Source: Stenocarpella maydis (Eukaryota; Ascomycota; Sordariomycetes; Diaporthales; Diaporthaceae). From it: a stretch of DNA of 31,034 bases. Where the stretch lies: assembly GCA_002270565.1 (NCBI GenBank), contig NQMI01000071.1:92623-123656 (forward strand), written 5' to 3'. Shown in pieces: positions 9,175 through 20,888 of the stretch. The position numbers and the translations under genes were made by a program. Every line of letters begins with the position of its first letter. Within the stretch, counting starts at the first letter, position 1. The notes under the pieces were generated by a model. It searched no databases and was not told the DNA's origin. It saw only the letters and a list, made by a program, of their open reading frames with translations.

Positions 9175-12100
9175 CTACCAGAAACTGCACCAGCCGATGT
9201 AATGCTGGCAGAGATTCTCCAGCTTCGTTGCCTCGACAATAAGTTTGTCGACTTGCGTGAGCACGTCCAGCTCTTCGCCGTGTTTGAAGTCCCTGCCGGT
9301 CAGTTTCTGCGACACACGGTCCAGCACCTCGACCGCCCGTGCATTCTGTATCTCGGTCGGGTCTTGATTCTGCTGACCGTTGACCCCGTTGGCCCCATTC
9401 ATGCCCAGGCTGCCCACGACAGGGGCGGCAGAGGAGTTGGTGCGCGCGCGCGCTCTAGGAGGCCCACCCGCCAGCGCGTTGTCGTTGGTCATGCTGACCG
9501 CTGCTTGAGCAGCGCGGAGCGCGGCCGGGTCTGCATCAAGGATGGACGCGCGCCGACCGCGCGGTGCCTGAGCCCCGACGAGGGCTTGCTCCCTCTCGGA
9601 AGCAAAGTTGGGTCCAGTTGGGCTGGCGGCGCTGGTCAACCGCCAAGTAAGGAGTGGATCATGAATAAACTGCATGGCCAGTTAGTGAATAGTTCGAATG
9701 TAACTCGGGTAAAGACAGCAACTTACCGCTTCCAAGACGGCCATTACACTCTCCTTGTTGTCCCTGAGGACCCTCATCACGTGCTCGCACGTAATACGGA
9801 AGCTCCCCTCAATATTGGAGACCTCCATCGCATACGTGAGCATACGGGTAAGACGGAAGGGGACCCGCTCAGGGTATTTCTCCCGCTTCATGGCTACTTC
9901 AAAGCAGTCGCCGAAATCAATGTGGATGATCTTGCCGGTGATCCGGTCCAACATGAGGTTGGAAGGGTGACGATCGCCCAGACCCAAGATGTAGCCGACC
10001 ATGCTCATCACACCAAGACTGCGGGTGTAGTTGGTGCGCCGCTCCAGCCAGGCCTCCGAACTCTTGCTCTTCAGCCACAACACGCGATACAAGTCCTGGC
10101 CCGTGGTGTTGTCGAGAGCATAGCCGAAGACCTCGACCTTTTGCATCAGGGTCAAGTTGTCATAATCAGGGGCCATCTGCAACATGATGCGATGCTCAAT
10201 ATTAAGGAGAATCTTTCGGCTCTCTCGGTACTCTCTTATAAGCATGTGCACCGTGTCACTATTCGGAACCCAGCCCAACAAGCCAGAACTATGGCTCAGC
10301 GGGATCGCCGGGTATCTCTGAATATTCAAGTGACGCTTATAGCACTCCAAGTCGTTTGCCAGCAGCGTATTGCAGAGACCAAAGAGTTGCATGACACGTT
10401 CGTCTTGCCTTATATCCTCGTGGCCCTTGAGAAGGAAGAGGTAAGACTGGCCATCGCTACCGTTGATGTTCAACTTCCGCGGACGTTGCTTGCTGCTAAT
10501 AACGTTGAACGTCGTGTCGAAAGAGGCGATGCGCACAACAGGCTGGCCACTTTTGTAGGTGCCTGGCACAGCAAGATCGAGATCCTTGGCCTCCATCAAC
10601 TTTGGCGAGCAGTACGTCAGCTCGAGGGATGACATTTGCGGCAGCTGCCGATAGATGCGCCGATAAACTTGGTAGTAAAGGTCCCAGGCTTGGTTCAGGT
10701 CATTCACATCGTGGCTGACCTCGTACTGCCTGCACCATTCCCTGGCTTCCGTAAGATCCCTGCCGAAGGTCTGGACAAAGGAGATCTCCCTGAGCGTTTC
10801 TGGGCCACGGTCGAGCAATTGATGAAGGGGCTCGAGCGCGGCAAACATGCCCTCGATATTATGCACAACAAAATACAAGCGACTTGCCTCCTCGAGGCCT
10901 TCATGCCACAGCTCGTGCCACAACACGGCGACCCGGATGAGTTCGTGGCTAACCGTGTCAGCCTGCTCAACGAGCTTGGAGCTGTGCTGTCGCATGCTGT
11001 CCATGATCTGTGCAGCAGAGCGCGAGCGACGACTGCCTTGCCAGGACTTCATCGCTACTGTGAGAGGGTATACCAAGGCTTGGGGGTGCGCCCTGCCAAC
11101 ATCGGCCAAGAGATGGTGAACGGACTGTTGGACTCGCTTGTTCGGCTGGTTGATACGCGCAATCAGTTGTGGTATCACTTCAAGCCACGTATCAACACTG
11201 ACGTGTGTAAATCCTTCAGTGACTGCAGAGGTAACCTCAGAGTAACCGCCGTGGGTGAGCCAAAGAGTCAACAGCCGCAGAGTATCTTGCAGTGAGCTTC
11301 CCTGGGACAAAGAGATTGACTCGAAGAAGCCGTGGACAGCCGGGACAACATGGTTGGCTACGACGGCATGGTCGACCCTCGATGGAACACCCTCGCCGTT
11401 GGATGCAAGTGCCTGGACAACCTCAAAGTTTGCCAAAGCCCAGGCATGCCATGCCTTGTACCATCTTGGATTGTACTTTGTGGCCTGTGAGTAGCATGTC
11501 AAGATCTCCCTCACGTGCGTGTGTTGCCAATTATCGGTGTCCAAAGCAATCATCCACTCTCCCTGACGGAGGTAGCACTTCGCGAGGAGCACCGCCTCGT
11601 CAACCGTGGCCCTCTGCTGCGAAAGATACGCGTCATGGGATCCATGGCTGTCTGGGTAACCAAGACCATGCGACAGGTGGAAGTTATCGCCGTTGGCTTG
11701 GTGCGACTGCATAGGTCCGGCTCTGATGAGCTCGAAAGCTTTCGCTGACTCTGCGGTGAACAGCCGGAGGCATCTGAGCGCTTTCTCTGAGATGTCTGTG
11801 TCTTTGTGTGTGGCCTGCTGGCCAAGCTCCCACTGGTACTTGAGCACGGCGTAGACTACCTGGTTAGGTATGTTGGGGCGCACATTGCGGTCGTTCCAGA
11901 AGGGAATCATGGTCTCCAAAGGCGCATCGCTGCCAATGAGCTGTTTTAAGGACTTCTCGGCAAGGCTCATTCGTCCCGATTTACGGCAAAGGTTGGCGAA
12001 TTTGATCCACATGTGCATGTTCTCGGTCGGCGTGATGACGAGTGCTCGCAGACGTAACATCCTCTGCCAGACATCAACATTGCGTTGACAGCCCTTGAGG

Positions 12101-15100
12101 CGCTGTTCCCACGTCCGGCGCATTGTCGCCTGCTTCTTTGCATCAGTCTGCTTGTAGACGATGATCTCCTCCAGCTCTGCCAGCATCTGCACGCGGACAA
12201 TGACTTGGTAGGCCCGGTTGTAAGACTCGCTGACTAGCGCGCTGAGTTCAGTGTCGAGCCCTTCTCGAGCAGCCTCGATGTTCTGTGCGGCCTCCCTGAA
12301 CTGGTTACGATGAAGCGCAAGAATCGCACCGAAGAAGGCTCGGTCTGGCGAAAACCGTTTAAGAGACTGCAAGTAGTTGTCCATGGAATCCCACTTCCCG
12401 AGACCCCAGGCAGCAGTGGTAGCCAAGGGAGCGATGAGTCGCTGGACTTCGGGTGACGAATTGGCCCATGTAGTCCCTGTCAACTGACCCAGAGCATCCC
12501 ATTCGCCCAAGGCGTGCAGACAGCGCATTTTGCCCATAACAATTTCCACTGGCACTGCTTGGTCGTCAGGAATCTCAGTCTCGCGCTTGTTGTAAAAGGC
12601 GAGAGCTTCCTCCCATCTCTCCAGCTTCTCGAACCACGTCTCACGGAGCTGAATGCCATCTTTATAAAGCTGGGCTTTGCGGAGGATACCAATAGCCGCA
12701 TCGGATTGCTGAAGCTGGTTATTGATGACAATCAGCGCCTCGACTGCGCCACTACTCTGGTCCTGAAGGAATTCCAGTTCCTTGTAGTGCAGGGCCTTTG
12801 CGTAGGCGTGGCAACGAGCTGCCTCCCTGCCGAGAACGCGGATGTCAATTGGCAGGGCCTTGTCATCATGTTCCATGAACTCCGCCAGGTGCAGGAGCAA
12901 GTTGAGCAAATCTGGAGTCACGTTTTCCGACTTTATCGCATTCTCAAGGTTGAGAATAAGCTCTTCCTGGAACTGCTCATAAAGTTCACTCCAACAGCTT
13001 ACGAATGCTGAATTGAAGAGTTCTCGCGCAAGCGGCAGATAGACACTTGCCAACGAGGCGCAGGCTCTCAGCGCATGATTTGGTGACTCTGTCAACAGCG
13101 TCGTGCTGAACCGACGTAACCATTCCTGCCAGTCCTCCTTAGTTGACTTGCCCCTAGTGTCCCAGGCAGATTTCAGGTGTATGGCGTTCATCTCCAACTT
13201 CTTGGTTCCAAGATCTGCGAAAGGTGTCTCATCAACCTGGTCAACGAAACGAGTTTCCGAACTCAAGTCTTGGGGCAGAACGCCTCCCTCCTTGAGGCGG
13301 TTGACAAGCAGGTCATAATTAGAGTGCTGTATGCCGTTATCCCGGAGGATTTTCCCAACAGTGTGAGAGAAGTGAAGGTAGTCACGACCCAATTGCTGGA
13401 TGAGAGCACAAAGAGTATCCATGGCCGCCATCCGGAGGGTCACATCATTCGTTTGCAAGACTCTGGTGAGAGGATGGATAATTTTTGCAGCAAAGTCGTT
13501 AAGATTGACCTGTCGAGAAATCTTGCCGATTGTTTCAATCGCAGAGCGGCGCAAGACCGTTGGATTACTGGGCTTTTCGAACGTCCGGACGATGACCGGG
13601 ATGATGAGATGCATGTACTCTTCTGCGCTCGAGCCGAAGACGAGAAATGCATGAAGAACCTTCTCGGAGGCTGTGCGCTTAGGAACCGTCTCGTGTTCGA
13701 GAACGTGGAGCATCATCGGCAAGAGACCGGCCAGATAGACCTTGAATTCGCCCTCAAGAGATCGGGAAATGGCTTCCACGAGCGATAGAATTGTTGACTG
13801 CAAAGTTGGCGGCTGGTCCGGGAAGAATTCCTGGAGGAGCTCGACAATCTCAGGAAGGAAGTTGCGAATATGTTGACGCACGATGCTGACCAACATTGCG
13901 AGCTGGTTGAAATACGATTCACGCCGCGGACCATTAGTGCTGCGGATGACCATCAGGAAGGCAGGAATAATGCGATCCAGGAAAGACACGCATTCCAGAC
14001 CAAGAGTGCGGAAGATATTCATGATCGCATCGATGACCTGAGCATGGTAGGATACCAGGGAATGATCCTTTAGGATGTTTAGAAGTGCGTTAATGACAAC
14101 AGTGGGATAGTACTCCTTGTTGGACGGTGTCAGGCCAGTCATCATCAGCGAGACGTCAGTCATTGCCGTGGACTCGACACGTCTTGATATCTCGGGGGTG
14201 CGCTCCTCCACTTGTTGATACCGGTAAGGATCAAGGGCGCCCAGGATGCCCAGAAGTTTGATTGTCTCCTGTCGAAGCGGCCCATGCTGGGGCTCGCTGC
14301 GAATGATGTTCTGTAGCAACTCGAGAAGCTGGGGGTAGTCCAGGTATGGTTCAATGACATAGCCAGAGTTGCTAGCCAACTGGCCAAGCGTGTGGAGAGC
14401 AGCCTCGCGCTTCTGAGTAGAGCTTTGGTCCTGCAGCGCCTCAATGATCATGGGCATGAGCTCGTCCTTGTAAGGAAGCATACTTTCCCCGCCAACCGCG
14501 CATAGCTCGCCCAGCGCCTTGAGGATGGTGGCCGCGACCGAAGGCGATTTGTCGCTAGCTTTGGGAAGGAGAACCTTAACCATAGAGTCGACATAGGGGT
14601 TGAGAATCTCCTGTGCATTCTGAACCAACAGAGAAAGTAGCTTCGCGCTTTCTTCCTTGTTCCTTGCCACGTTGGAAAATTCAAGCTCGGTAAGCATCTG
14701 GATCAGAGTCTTGCGTAACGAGGGAGCCACGTAAGCCGGGTTGTATCTTGCAAGTCTGCCGATGATCGAGATTGCCACTTCTCTGATAGGGAAGTATTCG
14801 TCGTTGAGGGCGAAAAACAAGGTCCGGATGTTCTCAGCCTTTGAGAGGTGCCGGTCAAAGCGCTCATCGAGCGCTGCAAGGACTGTGCGACGGATTGTAG
14901 GATCCAGATCAGAGACCCCGACGGTCAAAAGCTTCTCTATGACCTCGCCAACAACGGCCAGAGCGTGGTAGCTCGTCTGGTTGACGATTGGGTCGCGGAC
15001 GTAGAGCTGACAGCAAGTCAAGGCCGCTGCTTCTCGTATTTCTGGGTCGTCGTCCTCGACGTATTTGATCGCAACGTCACGCACGAACTCATTGAGGACG

Positions 15101-16802
15101 TGGCCTATGATAAGAACTATTAGTCTATGCAAAAAGCGGCGCATTGCAAGTGCTGCCCAGGGGGCCCGAATGAAGGCAAGCTGTCCCGGGATCTGGATAG
15201 CGGTGCTGCGGACCACGAAATATAACACCATTGAACTCACCAGAGAAATCAAAGCTGCCCAGAGTGTTAAGCGCCAGCTTGATCTCGGCTTTCCTATGCT
15301 CATACGCTAACGGGTCCTTCGGATCTTTCTGGATCACAGGCACGGACGGGAGGGTGTTTGGCTGGGGAGCGCCGAGCGGCTTGAAAGGCTGTCCGCAGAG
15401 CACCTTGCTGAGCATATCAAGAAGCCTCTCCTGGATCGTAGCTTTGACCGGCGGGATGTAGAAAGCCATATCGACAAGGGCTTGCGTCAGCTTTGGCGTG
15501 AGCTCGCAAGCGAAGATTGGCGCCAGGAGGGCCTCCATGTATTTGCTCAGCGTCTGGCCGACGGCAACGGCCAGCCTGCTGATGCAGTCGAAGACAGGGT
15601 CGACAGAGCCGCGCTTACGGGACTGTACGCTCAAGCCCTCACGTACGTAAATCAGCACGCCGTCAAGATATGGCGCTATTGCGCTCTTGACGGAGTTAGC
15701 AATGTTCCCGATGGCGAGGAATGCGTCGTTCCTCTCCTTTTCTTTCTTAAGCATGCTGGAGAGGTGGAGCATGAAACCGTGTAGACGAGTGGACGCAAAC
15801 TCGGATGGCGCGTAATTAGCGAGGTCTGGAATGAGCAGCACGACAGTCTTGCGAATGGTCGGGTCCCGGTGGTCCTTAAATCGAGACACGATATCGCACG
15901 CCTCTTGGTAGTGGTCCTGCATGTACATGCCGCCCTGCTCCAGAAGCTCCTTCAACACCAAAAGAGAAGCGTGGATCGACTCGACGGAGCCAGCCTTCAA
16001 GCCCTGTAACGCCTCGTTGTACATCTTATCCATCCATATTTGTTTGAGCTCTTGGTCTCGCTCCCTGATGATCCGGAAGCACGCGCTAACGCACTCGGCC
16101 GACGTTGCCCGGATCAGGTGTCGCTGGTCCCTGAGACCCGCCCATAGCATGTCGAAGACCATACCAACGTACGCATACATGAGCGTGGGTGCATTCCTAG
16201 CGAGCTCCCGCAGAACAAGCACGGCGCTGTATCTCCTCTCTTCGATGCGATCAGACTGCAGCCACTCCAGGGCGTTCTTGGTCTCGGCCTCGACAAGCTC
16301 CGAGATGATGGAGCCGCCGGGCCTACACAGCTTTCCTAGGACCTCAGCAGCGGGGCGCATTGGATTTATGTCCTTTCCTCGCAGTATCTGGCGGAGAGCC
16401 AGCGTGAACCGCGTATATTTCGTTGCCATATCGATCCCCTCGAAATCGACAAGCGTGTCGATGATGTAGACGCCTCCGAGGCGCTCGGCCGTGTCGTTGC
16501 CATGGATAATGAGGTTACTGATAGCCTTCTGCAGCTGGGCGGAAAGGATCGCAAAGTTCTCGGGAGCGAGCTCTGGACGGCCGGTCAGTGTCGGTGTCGG
16601 TGTCAAGGTTGCGCGAGCGGTAGGACAGGGAGGCTGGAGAATGGGACATACCGCGGTGGCACCTCTCGACAATCGCATCTCGCAACTGCCTGGCAAAGCG
16701 TTTGCGCTGGTCCTCGGAGATGGTCCTGGACTTGATCTCCCTAAGAAGGGTGTCCAGGTTCTCGATGGCTATCTCGAGGGGTCGAGACGCTTGGTTGGCC
16801 AT
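9175..16802 (-). CDS. TOR: Target of rapamycin serine/threonine kinase
   Basis: Exons are 16802-16652, 16572-15241, 15104-9727 and 9669-9175, totalling 2,451 aa, normal for TOR. Introns are 79, 136 and 57 bp with good donors and branch points (CTGAC, CTAAT, CTAAC). TOR is the catalytic core of TORC1/TORC2 and couples nutrients to growth and autophagy. Domains: N-terminal HEAT repeats (to about 1260), FAT (about 1260-1830), FKBP-rapamycin-binding domain (about 1886-1985), PI3K-like kinase (about 2010-2340), a Gly/Ala/Asn-rich regulatory stretch, then FATC ending HYIGWCSFW. Kinase motifs: [14 protein letters not shown] (Lys2054), GLGDRHPSN (Asp2205, Asn2210) and HIDFGD (Asp2224). Ser1902 in EEASRLYF, the position where changes give rapamycin resistance in other species, is present. 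The two residues after LYF are VV, where human and yeast TOR have GE. Start 16802 opens [16 protein letters not shown]; no better upstream ATG is seen. TOR is divergent from Rtf2. Confidence 0.97.
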
Positions 16803-17473
16803 CTTGTCTTTGATGGCTGCGGTCCCTGCTGCACTGGGCGAGCTCCGGGGGCCTATCTCATTCTGAGGAGCACAGGCTGCGTGGTTGGAGGCAGTTCAGA
16901 GGCTCCACCCACGCCTTATGGTATGGTTTGGGTGATCGCGCCAGGGTGAGGTCACCCAAGCCTGTCTCGACGTGTACGCCCGGTGTTGGGTGGTGCTGCA
17001 GGGCCGCCAAACAATGCAGCTGGGTGGCCGGGTGGATGAAGGCTGTCCAGAAAGGAGGGCAGCGTGCAGACACCAGAAACAGATTGTCTCGGTACGAGTG
17101 GAAAGGGGTGAAAGAAAGGGCGAAAACAACAAGACAAGGGCTATTACAGTAAGTATACTGCCAACTCACCGAGAGGCAGCTGGTGTAGCGATCTCCTCCC
17201 GTCGGCCTTCTCTGCCTACCGCTTGCAGCTCCTGCCCCCCTGAACGAATCACCGACTCCAGCTCCCGCTTATCGATAAATAGCCGATGCACTATTGCGCA
17301 TCAGCATGCTCTACTTAAGAACACTGGGATTCATTCCATCTTCAACCCCCAGCCTTCATTCATTTTGCGCCGACTCGCAAAACCACAGGAGTTCGCTACC
17401 ACAGCCTTCAAAATACGTATATGACCTCCACCACACAGCCGAATCCAACCACGCCAATCAACTCCTGCCTACC
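16803..17473. promoter_or_regulatory. Divergent TOR / Rtf2 intergenic region
   Basis: These 671 bp separate two divergent start codons and should contain both promoters. Open frames crossing it are not supported by homology. The frame extending Rtf2 upstream to 17294 lacks conserved residues, so it is taken as 5' leader. No distinct regulatory motif is claimed. Confidence 0.5.
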
Positions 17474-18325
17474 ATGGGGAACGATGGCGGATCCATCCCG
17501 AAGCGCCGCGAGCTCGTCAAGGAAGCCGCCCGGGCCCAGACCCTCAGCGAGCTGAAGGCCACAGCCCTCGAATCCCTCAGTCACGCATGGACACAGGACC
17601 CCCTATCCTCAGATCCGCTCGACATGGAAAATGTCGCGTCAGATTGGAGAGGCAGGCTGTACAACTACGAGTCCGTACTCAAGGGGCTGGTGCCGAGCGC
17701 AGGCAGCGGCGAGTCAGGCGAGGAACAGGCCAACGGCCACGAAATGACGTTCGCGTCGACGGGAATCAAGAGCCTTCGGGACATAGTCAGGCTGCGTTTC
17801 AAGAGGTACACGCCGGCAGGGTCAAAGGAGAAGGAGATATGGGCCTGCCCCATCAGCCTGAAGGAGCTGGGCCCGGGGACCAGGGCCGTCTACATCGTGC
17901 CATGCGGCCACGTCTTCGCCGAGGTGGCGATCAAGGAGATTACCGACCAAGAGCACAACTGCCCCAAGTGTAGCGAGCCGTTTGAGGCGCAGGACGTCGT
18001 GCCGATACTGCCAACCGAGGAGGCCGACCTGGAGAGGGTGACCAAGAGGATGGAGGATCTGCGCGCCAGAGGCCTGACGCACAACAAGAAGAAGGACAAG
18101 AGCGAGAAGAAGAAGAAGCGCAAGGCAGGTGAAAATGATGGCGACGGGACAGACGGCGCCAAGAATGGCGATGCAGAGACTGGTCGTCCGGCAAAGGCCC
18201 AGAGGGTTACCAAGAACGATGCGCCGTCGATCAACAACCCTATGGCCGCAACGTTAACGGCACGGGTCATGGCTGAGCAGGCAGAGAGGGACAAACAGCG
18301 AAGATTAGCCTCAGTCCGTGGGTAG
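17474..18325 (+). CDS. rtf2: Rtf2-like replication termination factor
   Basis: This single exon encodes 283 aa. Rtf2 proteins act at stalled or barrier-paused replication forks; the fission yeast protein stabilises paused forks and the human one is removed from stalled forks. The N-terminus MGNDGGSIPKRRELVK is the characteristic family start, so I chose the ATG at 17474 (context ctaccATGggg) rather than 17294. A RING-like C2HC2-type region follows: CPISLKE (Cys125), CGHVF (Cys144, His146) and HNCPKC (Cys163, Cys166). The first half-motif reads HAWTQDPLSSDPL, where many homologues have a Cys before LS; here it is Asp42-Pro. A lysine-rich tract (about 205-217) is a likely nuclear localisation signal, followed by a low-complexity acidic tail. 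The gene converges with glucosidase II beta across 210 bp. Confidence 0.92.
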   Translation: MGNDGGSIPKRRELVKEAARAQTLSELKATALESLSHAWTQDPLSSDPLDMENVASDWRGRLYNYESVLKGLVPSAGSGESGEEQANGHEMTFASTGIKSLRDIVRLRFKRYTPAGSKEKEIWACPISLKELGPGTRAVYIVPCGHVFAEVAIKEITDQEHNCPKCSEPFEAQDVVPILPTEEADLERVTKRMEDLRARGLTHNKKKDKSEKKKKRKAGENDGDGTDGAKNGDAETGRPAKAQRVTKNDAPSINNPMAATLTARVMAEQAERDKQRRLASVRG

Positions 18326-18535
18326 TGCTCAGACCAGGGGGCAGGTGAACTTCTTAGTAAGTGGTGCAGATTCCGATAGCCATGGCGAGCAAATGTGACA
18401 TTGTAATACCCTCGCTCCCTTCTATATTTGAACCCCTATCTCTAGGCTATGGTTTTACAGTACTGTGAGAATATCAAAGATCGCTAGAACTTCCACTACA
18501 AAACGCCTCACTTATCTTGTGTCAGCTACTCCCAT
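18326..18535. other. Convergent 3' intergenic region
   Basis: These 210 bp between the Rtf2 stop and the glucosidase II beta stop must contain both 3' ends. No gene or notable structure is seen. Confidence 0.4.
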
Positions 18536-20420
18536 CTACAACTCATCCTTGGACCTCACGCCGGGCTCATGGACGTCGTCGCAGGCAGCCGGCGTGCCCA
18601 CCTCCATCTTGTACACGCACTTCTCGGACTCGCTGACCCTCCAGATCTCCTCCGTCTCAGCGCAGCCGAGCCAGACATCCGTCCGCCGCTGCGGTCCGTT
18701 CCAGCAGCTCTGCCCATTCTCATAACGCATGACCTGGCGCGGCCCCTTGCCCAGGCTCTTGCCGTCCAGGCGCTCCTCGTCGTCGGCCTCCTCGATGTCG
18801 ATGCGAGTGAACTTGCCCATGTTGGTGGTGCCGTGGCCCTTCTTGGACTTCTGGTTGGTCTTATCAAGCCAGCAAATTTCGTAGGTGTATTCACCACTGT
18901 CCACATCAACACACTTTCCATTCAAGACTCGGTAGATGTCATCAGGGCCGTAGTCCTTCTTTAGATCGTCCTGCTGCTCGCCAAGGGTTCGCTCCTTCTT
19001 TGATAGATCATCGGAGACCGCCTGGAAGGCCTCACGGGCGGCAGTCACCAGCTTCGATTCTTGGCCAGAAGAAGGGTTATCCGCGACGATGCCGTTCTCA
19101 ATCAGCCATACCCTCAAACTATTGAGCTTCCCGTGGAGATAAGACCGAAGAGACTCGGGCAGGTAGGCCTCAATGCTGTAGACTGCTGCATATCAGCGGG
19201 GGCGTTCACGTTACAGGGAGTCTCGTCGACTTACGGATATCGGTGTCGACTGCTTCCTCGCCCTCAAACTCCTTCCAGTTGATGCCAGAGTCCTCACCGT
19301 CCACTTTCAGGACCTCGTTTATCTCGGACTCCTTGAGCTCGGACTCCTTGGCGTCTGCCGTCTTGGCGGCATAGTCCTCCCAGCCCTTGACGGCAGCTTT
19401 TACACCCTCGTCGTTGAAGTTGGGGTTGTACTCGTCCTTGAACTTCCTGAGGATCTCCTCCAGCTCGTTGACGCGCTCCTGGAGTGAATCGCGCTGGTCA
19501 AGGACCTTATCCAGGGTATCACGAAGCTCACTGACCCTGCCTTTTGCCAGACCCAGCAAGACTCCCAGCCTCCCACCCTCCCCATCAGTCTTGACGACCT
19601 TCCCGCGTTCGGATCGCTCGACCTCTTGGTACTTCTGCTCCAACTCGTCCTTCTTGGCCTGGAGGCCTTTGATCTCCTCCTCTAGGGATGTGATCTTGGC
19701 CTCCACCCTACGTCGAAGTTCTCTAGCCTCCTTGGACATGGTCCTCCTCCTCTTGGCGGCCTTCTCCTTGGCCTGCTTTCGGGCTTCTTCGAGCTTACGG
19801 TACTCCTTGCCGATGGAGTCACAGCGGTTCTGACACTTGACACCGCCAGCATGAGAGTACTCCTCGCTGCCATCGCAGCAGAGGTCATAGTCGCACACTC
19901 CGTCGTTGACAAAGACAAAGGGCACATATGAGCCGATGTGACCCACGTTCTCGCACCAAAAGCCGGGCAGGGCGTTCGTGACGTTGGTTGTTCCGCTGCT
20001 GGAGCCAGGTAGGGGCTGTTGTGGGGACAAGGGGTCGAGATGTGCGCAGGCAGCGGTCCCTGGCTCGTCAGAGCCATCGGGGCAGTCGCAGGTGTTGTCA
20101 TTGACCTGAGAGGGCTTGAGGATGACGGAGGGGTGAGCGATGCATTGGAAGGTGTCTTTCGTAGAGAAGAACTTGGCGACTGTTGAGACTGGTGTCAGCT
20201 CATATCTGTCTCGGAAAAGCAAGGCGGCCATGAGAGCATGGCGGCAGCAGGTAGTGGACCCGTCCAAGGTCAGTTGGGACCAAAAGGGTGTCCTCGAGAG
20301 GTTGGGCCACCAGGGCGACGACGTACACTCAGGACCGACACCACGAGGCAAGCTCCCAGCAGCTGCCACTCGAGAACTGGCAAGGGTGCTCAGAAGCACC
20401 GCCAGGCCTTTTTGATGCAT
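18536..20420 (-). CDS. Glucosidase II beta subunit (PRKCSH-like)
   Basis: Exons are 20420-20327, 20179-19235 and 19182-18536 (561 aa); introns are 147 and 52 bp. This is the non-catalytic subunit of ER glucosidase II. It holds the alpha subunit in the ER and presents glucosylated N-glycans for trimming. Residues 1-21 are a signal peptide. Two LDLa-type cysteine modules follow: Cys44-Cys76 with CDCPDGSDEPGT, and Cys107 to about 154 with NDGVCDYDLCCDGSEE. A Lys/Glu-rich coiled coil spans about 160-345. The C-terminal MRH lectin domain (about 431-548) has Cys437, 450, 506, 520, 535 and 547 in the expected pattern, with YEICW, RYENGQSCW and EKCVYKMEV. The protein ends KDEL, an ER-retrieval signal. 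The second intron ends in a CAGCAG tandem acceptor, so a 562-aa form is also in frame. Asn97 in NVT is a possible glycosylation site. Confidence 0.95.
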
Positions 20421-20888
20421 GTCCGAGCTCGATTTCCCTGCTCGCCCGGGTTTTCACAGGGGGGAACACAGCTACTCGTCGTGTTGCCGTCGTGCAGGAG
20501 CCGGGAGCGTGAAGGATGGGAGATGTGGTTGAATTGTGGCCTTGAGCATTAATTAGCATGAGCACTTGAGCGCACTGCTGGCAACTCAATGGAACAAGCC
20601 CCTGTTCCCAGCCAATCACGTAGCACAACCCCAGGTTTTGAGACCGGCCGGCAACCCCCAAGGCCTGCCGATATTCTGATTTGCAAGCGAGAGTGCCAAA
20701 AACGCGCTAGTGACGCGCACATGTTGACACACACCCGTTCCCCATACAAATCGGCATCCCTTTGGCATTCAACTATTGACGCCCATTGCTCAACCCACTA
20801 CGCCTTAGCACGCTATGAGGCTATTGACCCTATATAAATTAACTCTTATGATTCAATATATATTGTTTTTGCAACTATATGGTGCTGC
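20421..20888 (-). promoter_or_regulatory. Glucosidase II beta 5' flank
   Basis: About 470 bp lies between the start codon at 20420 and the first recognisable transposase codons. It should contain the promoter. A CCAAT box (20612-20616, plus strand) lies about 190 bp upstream of the start codon. Composition turns AT-rich after about 20820, marking the right edge of the gene island. I find no clear left terminal inverted repeat for the neighbouring mariner element. Confidence 0.35.

Noticed and set aside
9202..10632. 476-codon plus-strand open frame
   Set aside because: It lies wholly antisense to the TOR kinase and FATC exons, which have unmistakable motifs. The text has no domain and reflects GC-rich codon bias on the other strand.
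17294..17473. 60-residue N-terminal extension of Rtf2
   Set aside because: The family begins at MGNDGGSIPK; the upstream text is not conserved-looking and the inner ATG has a better context.
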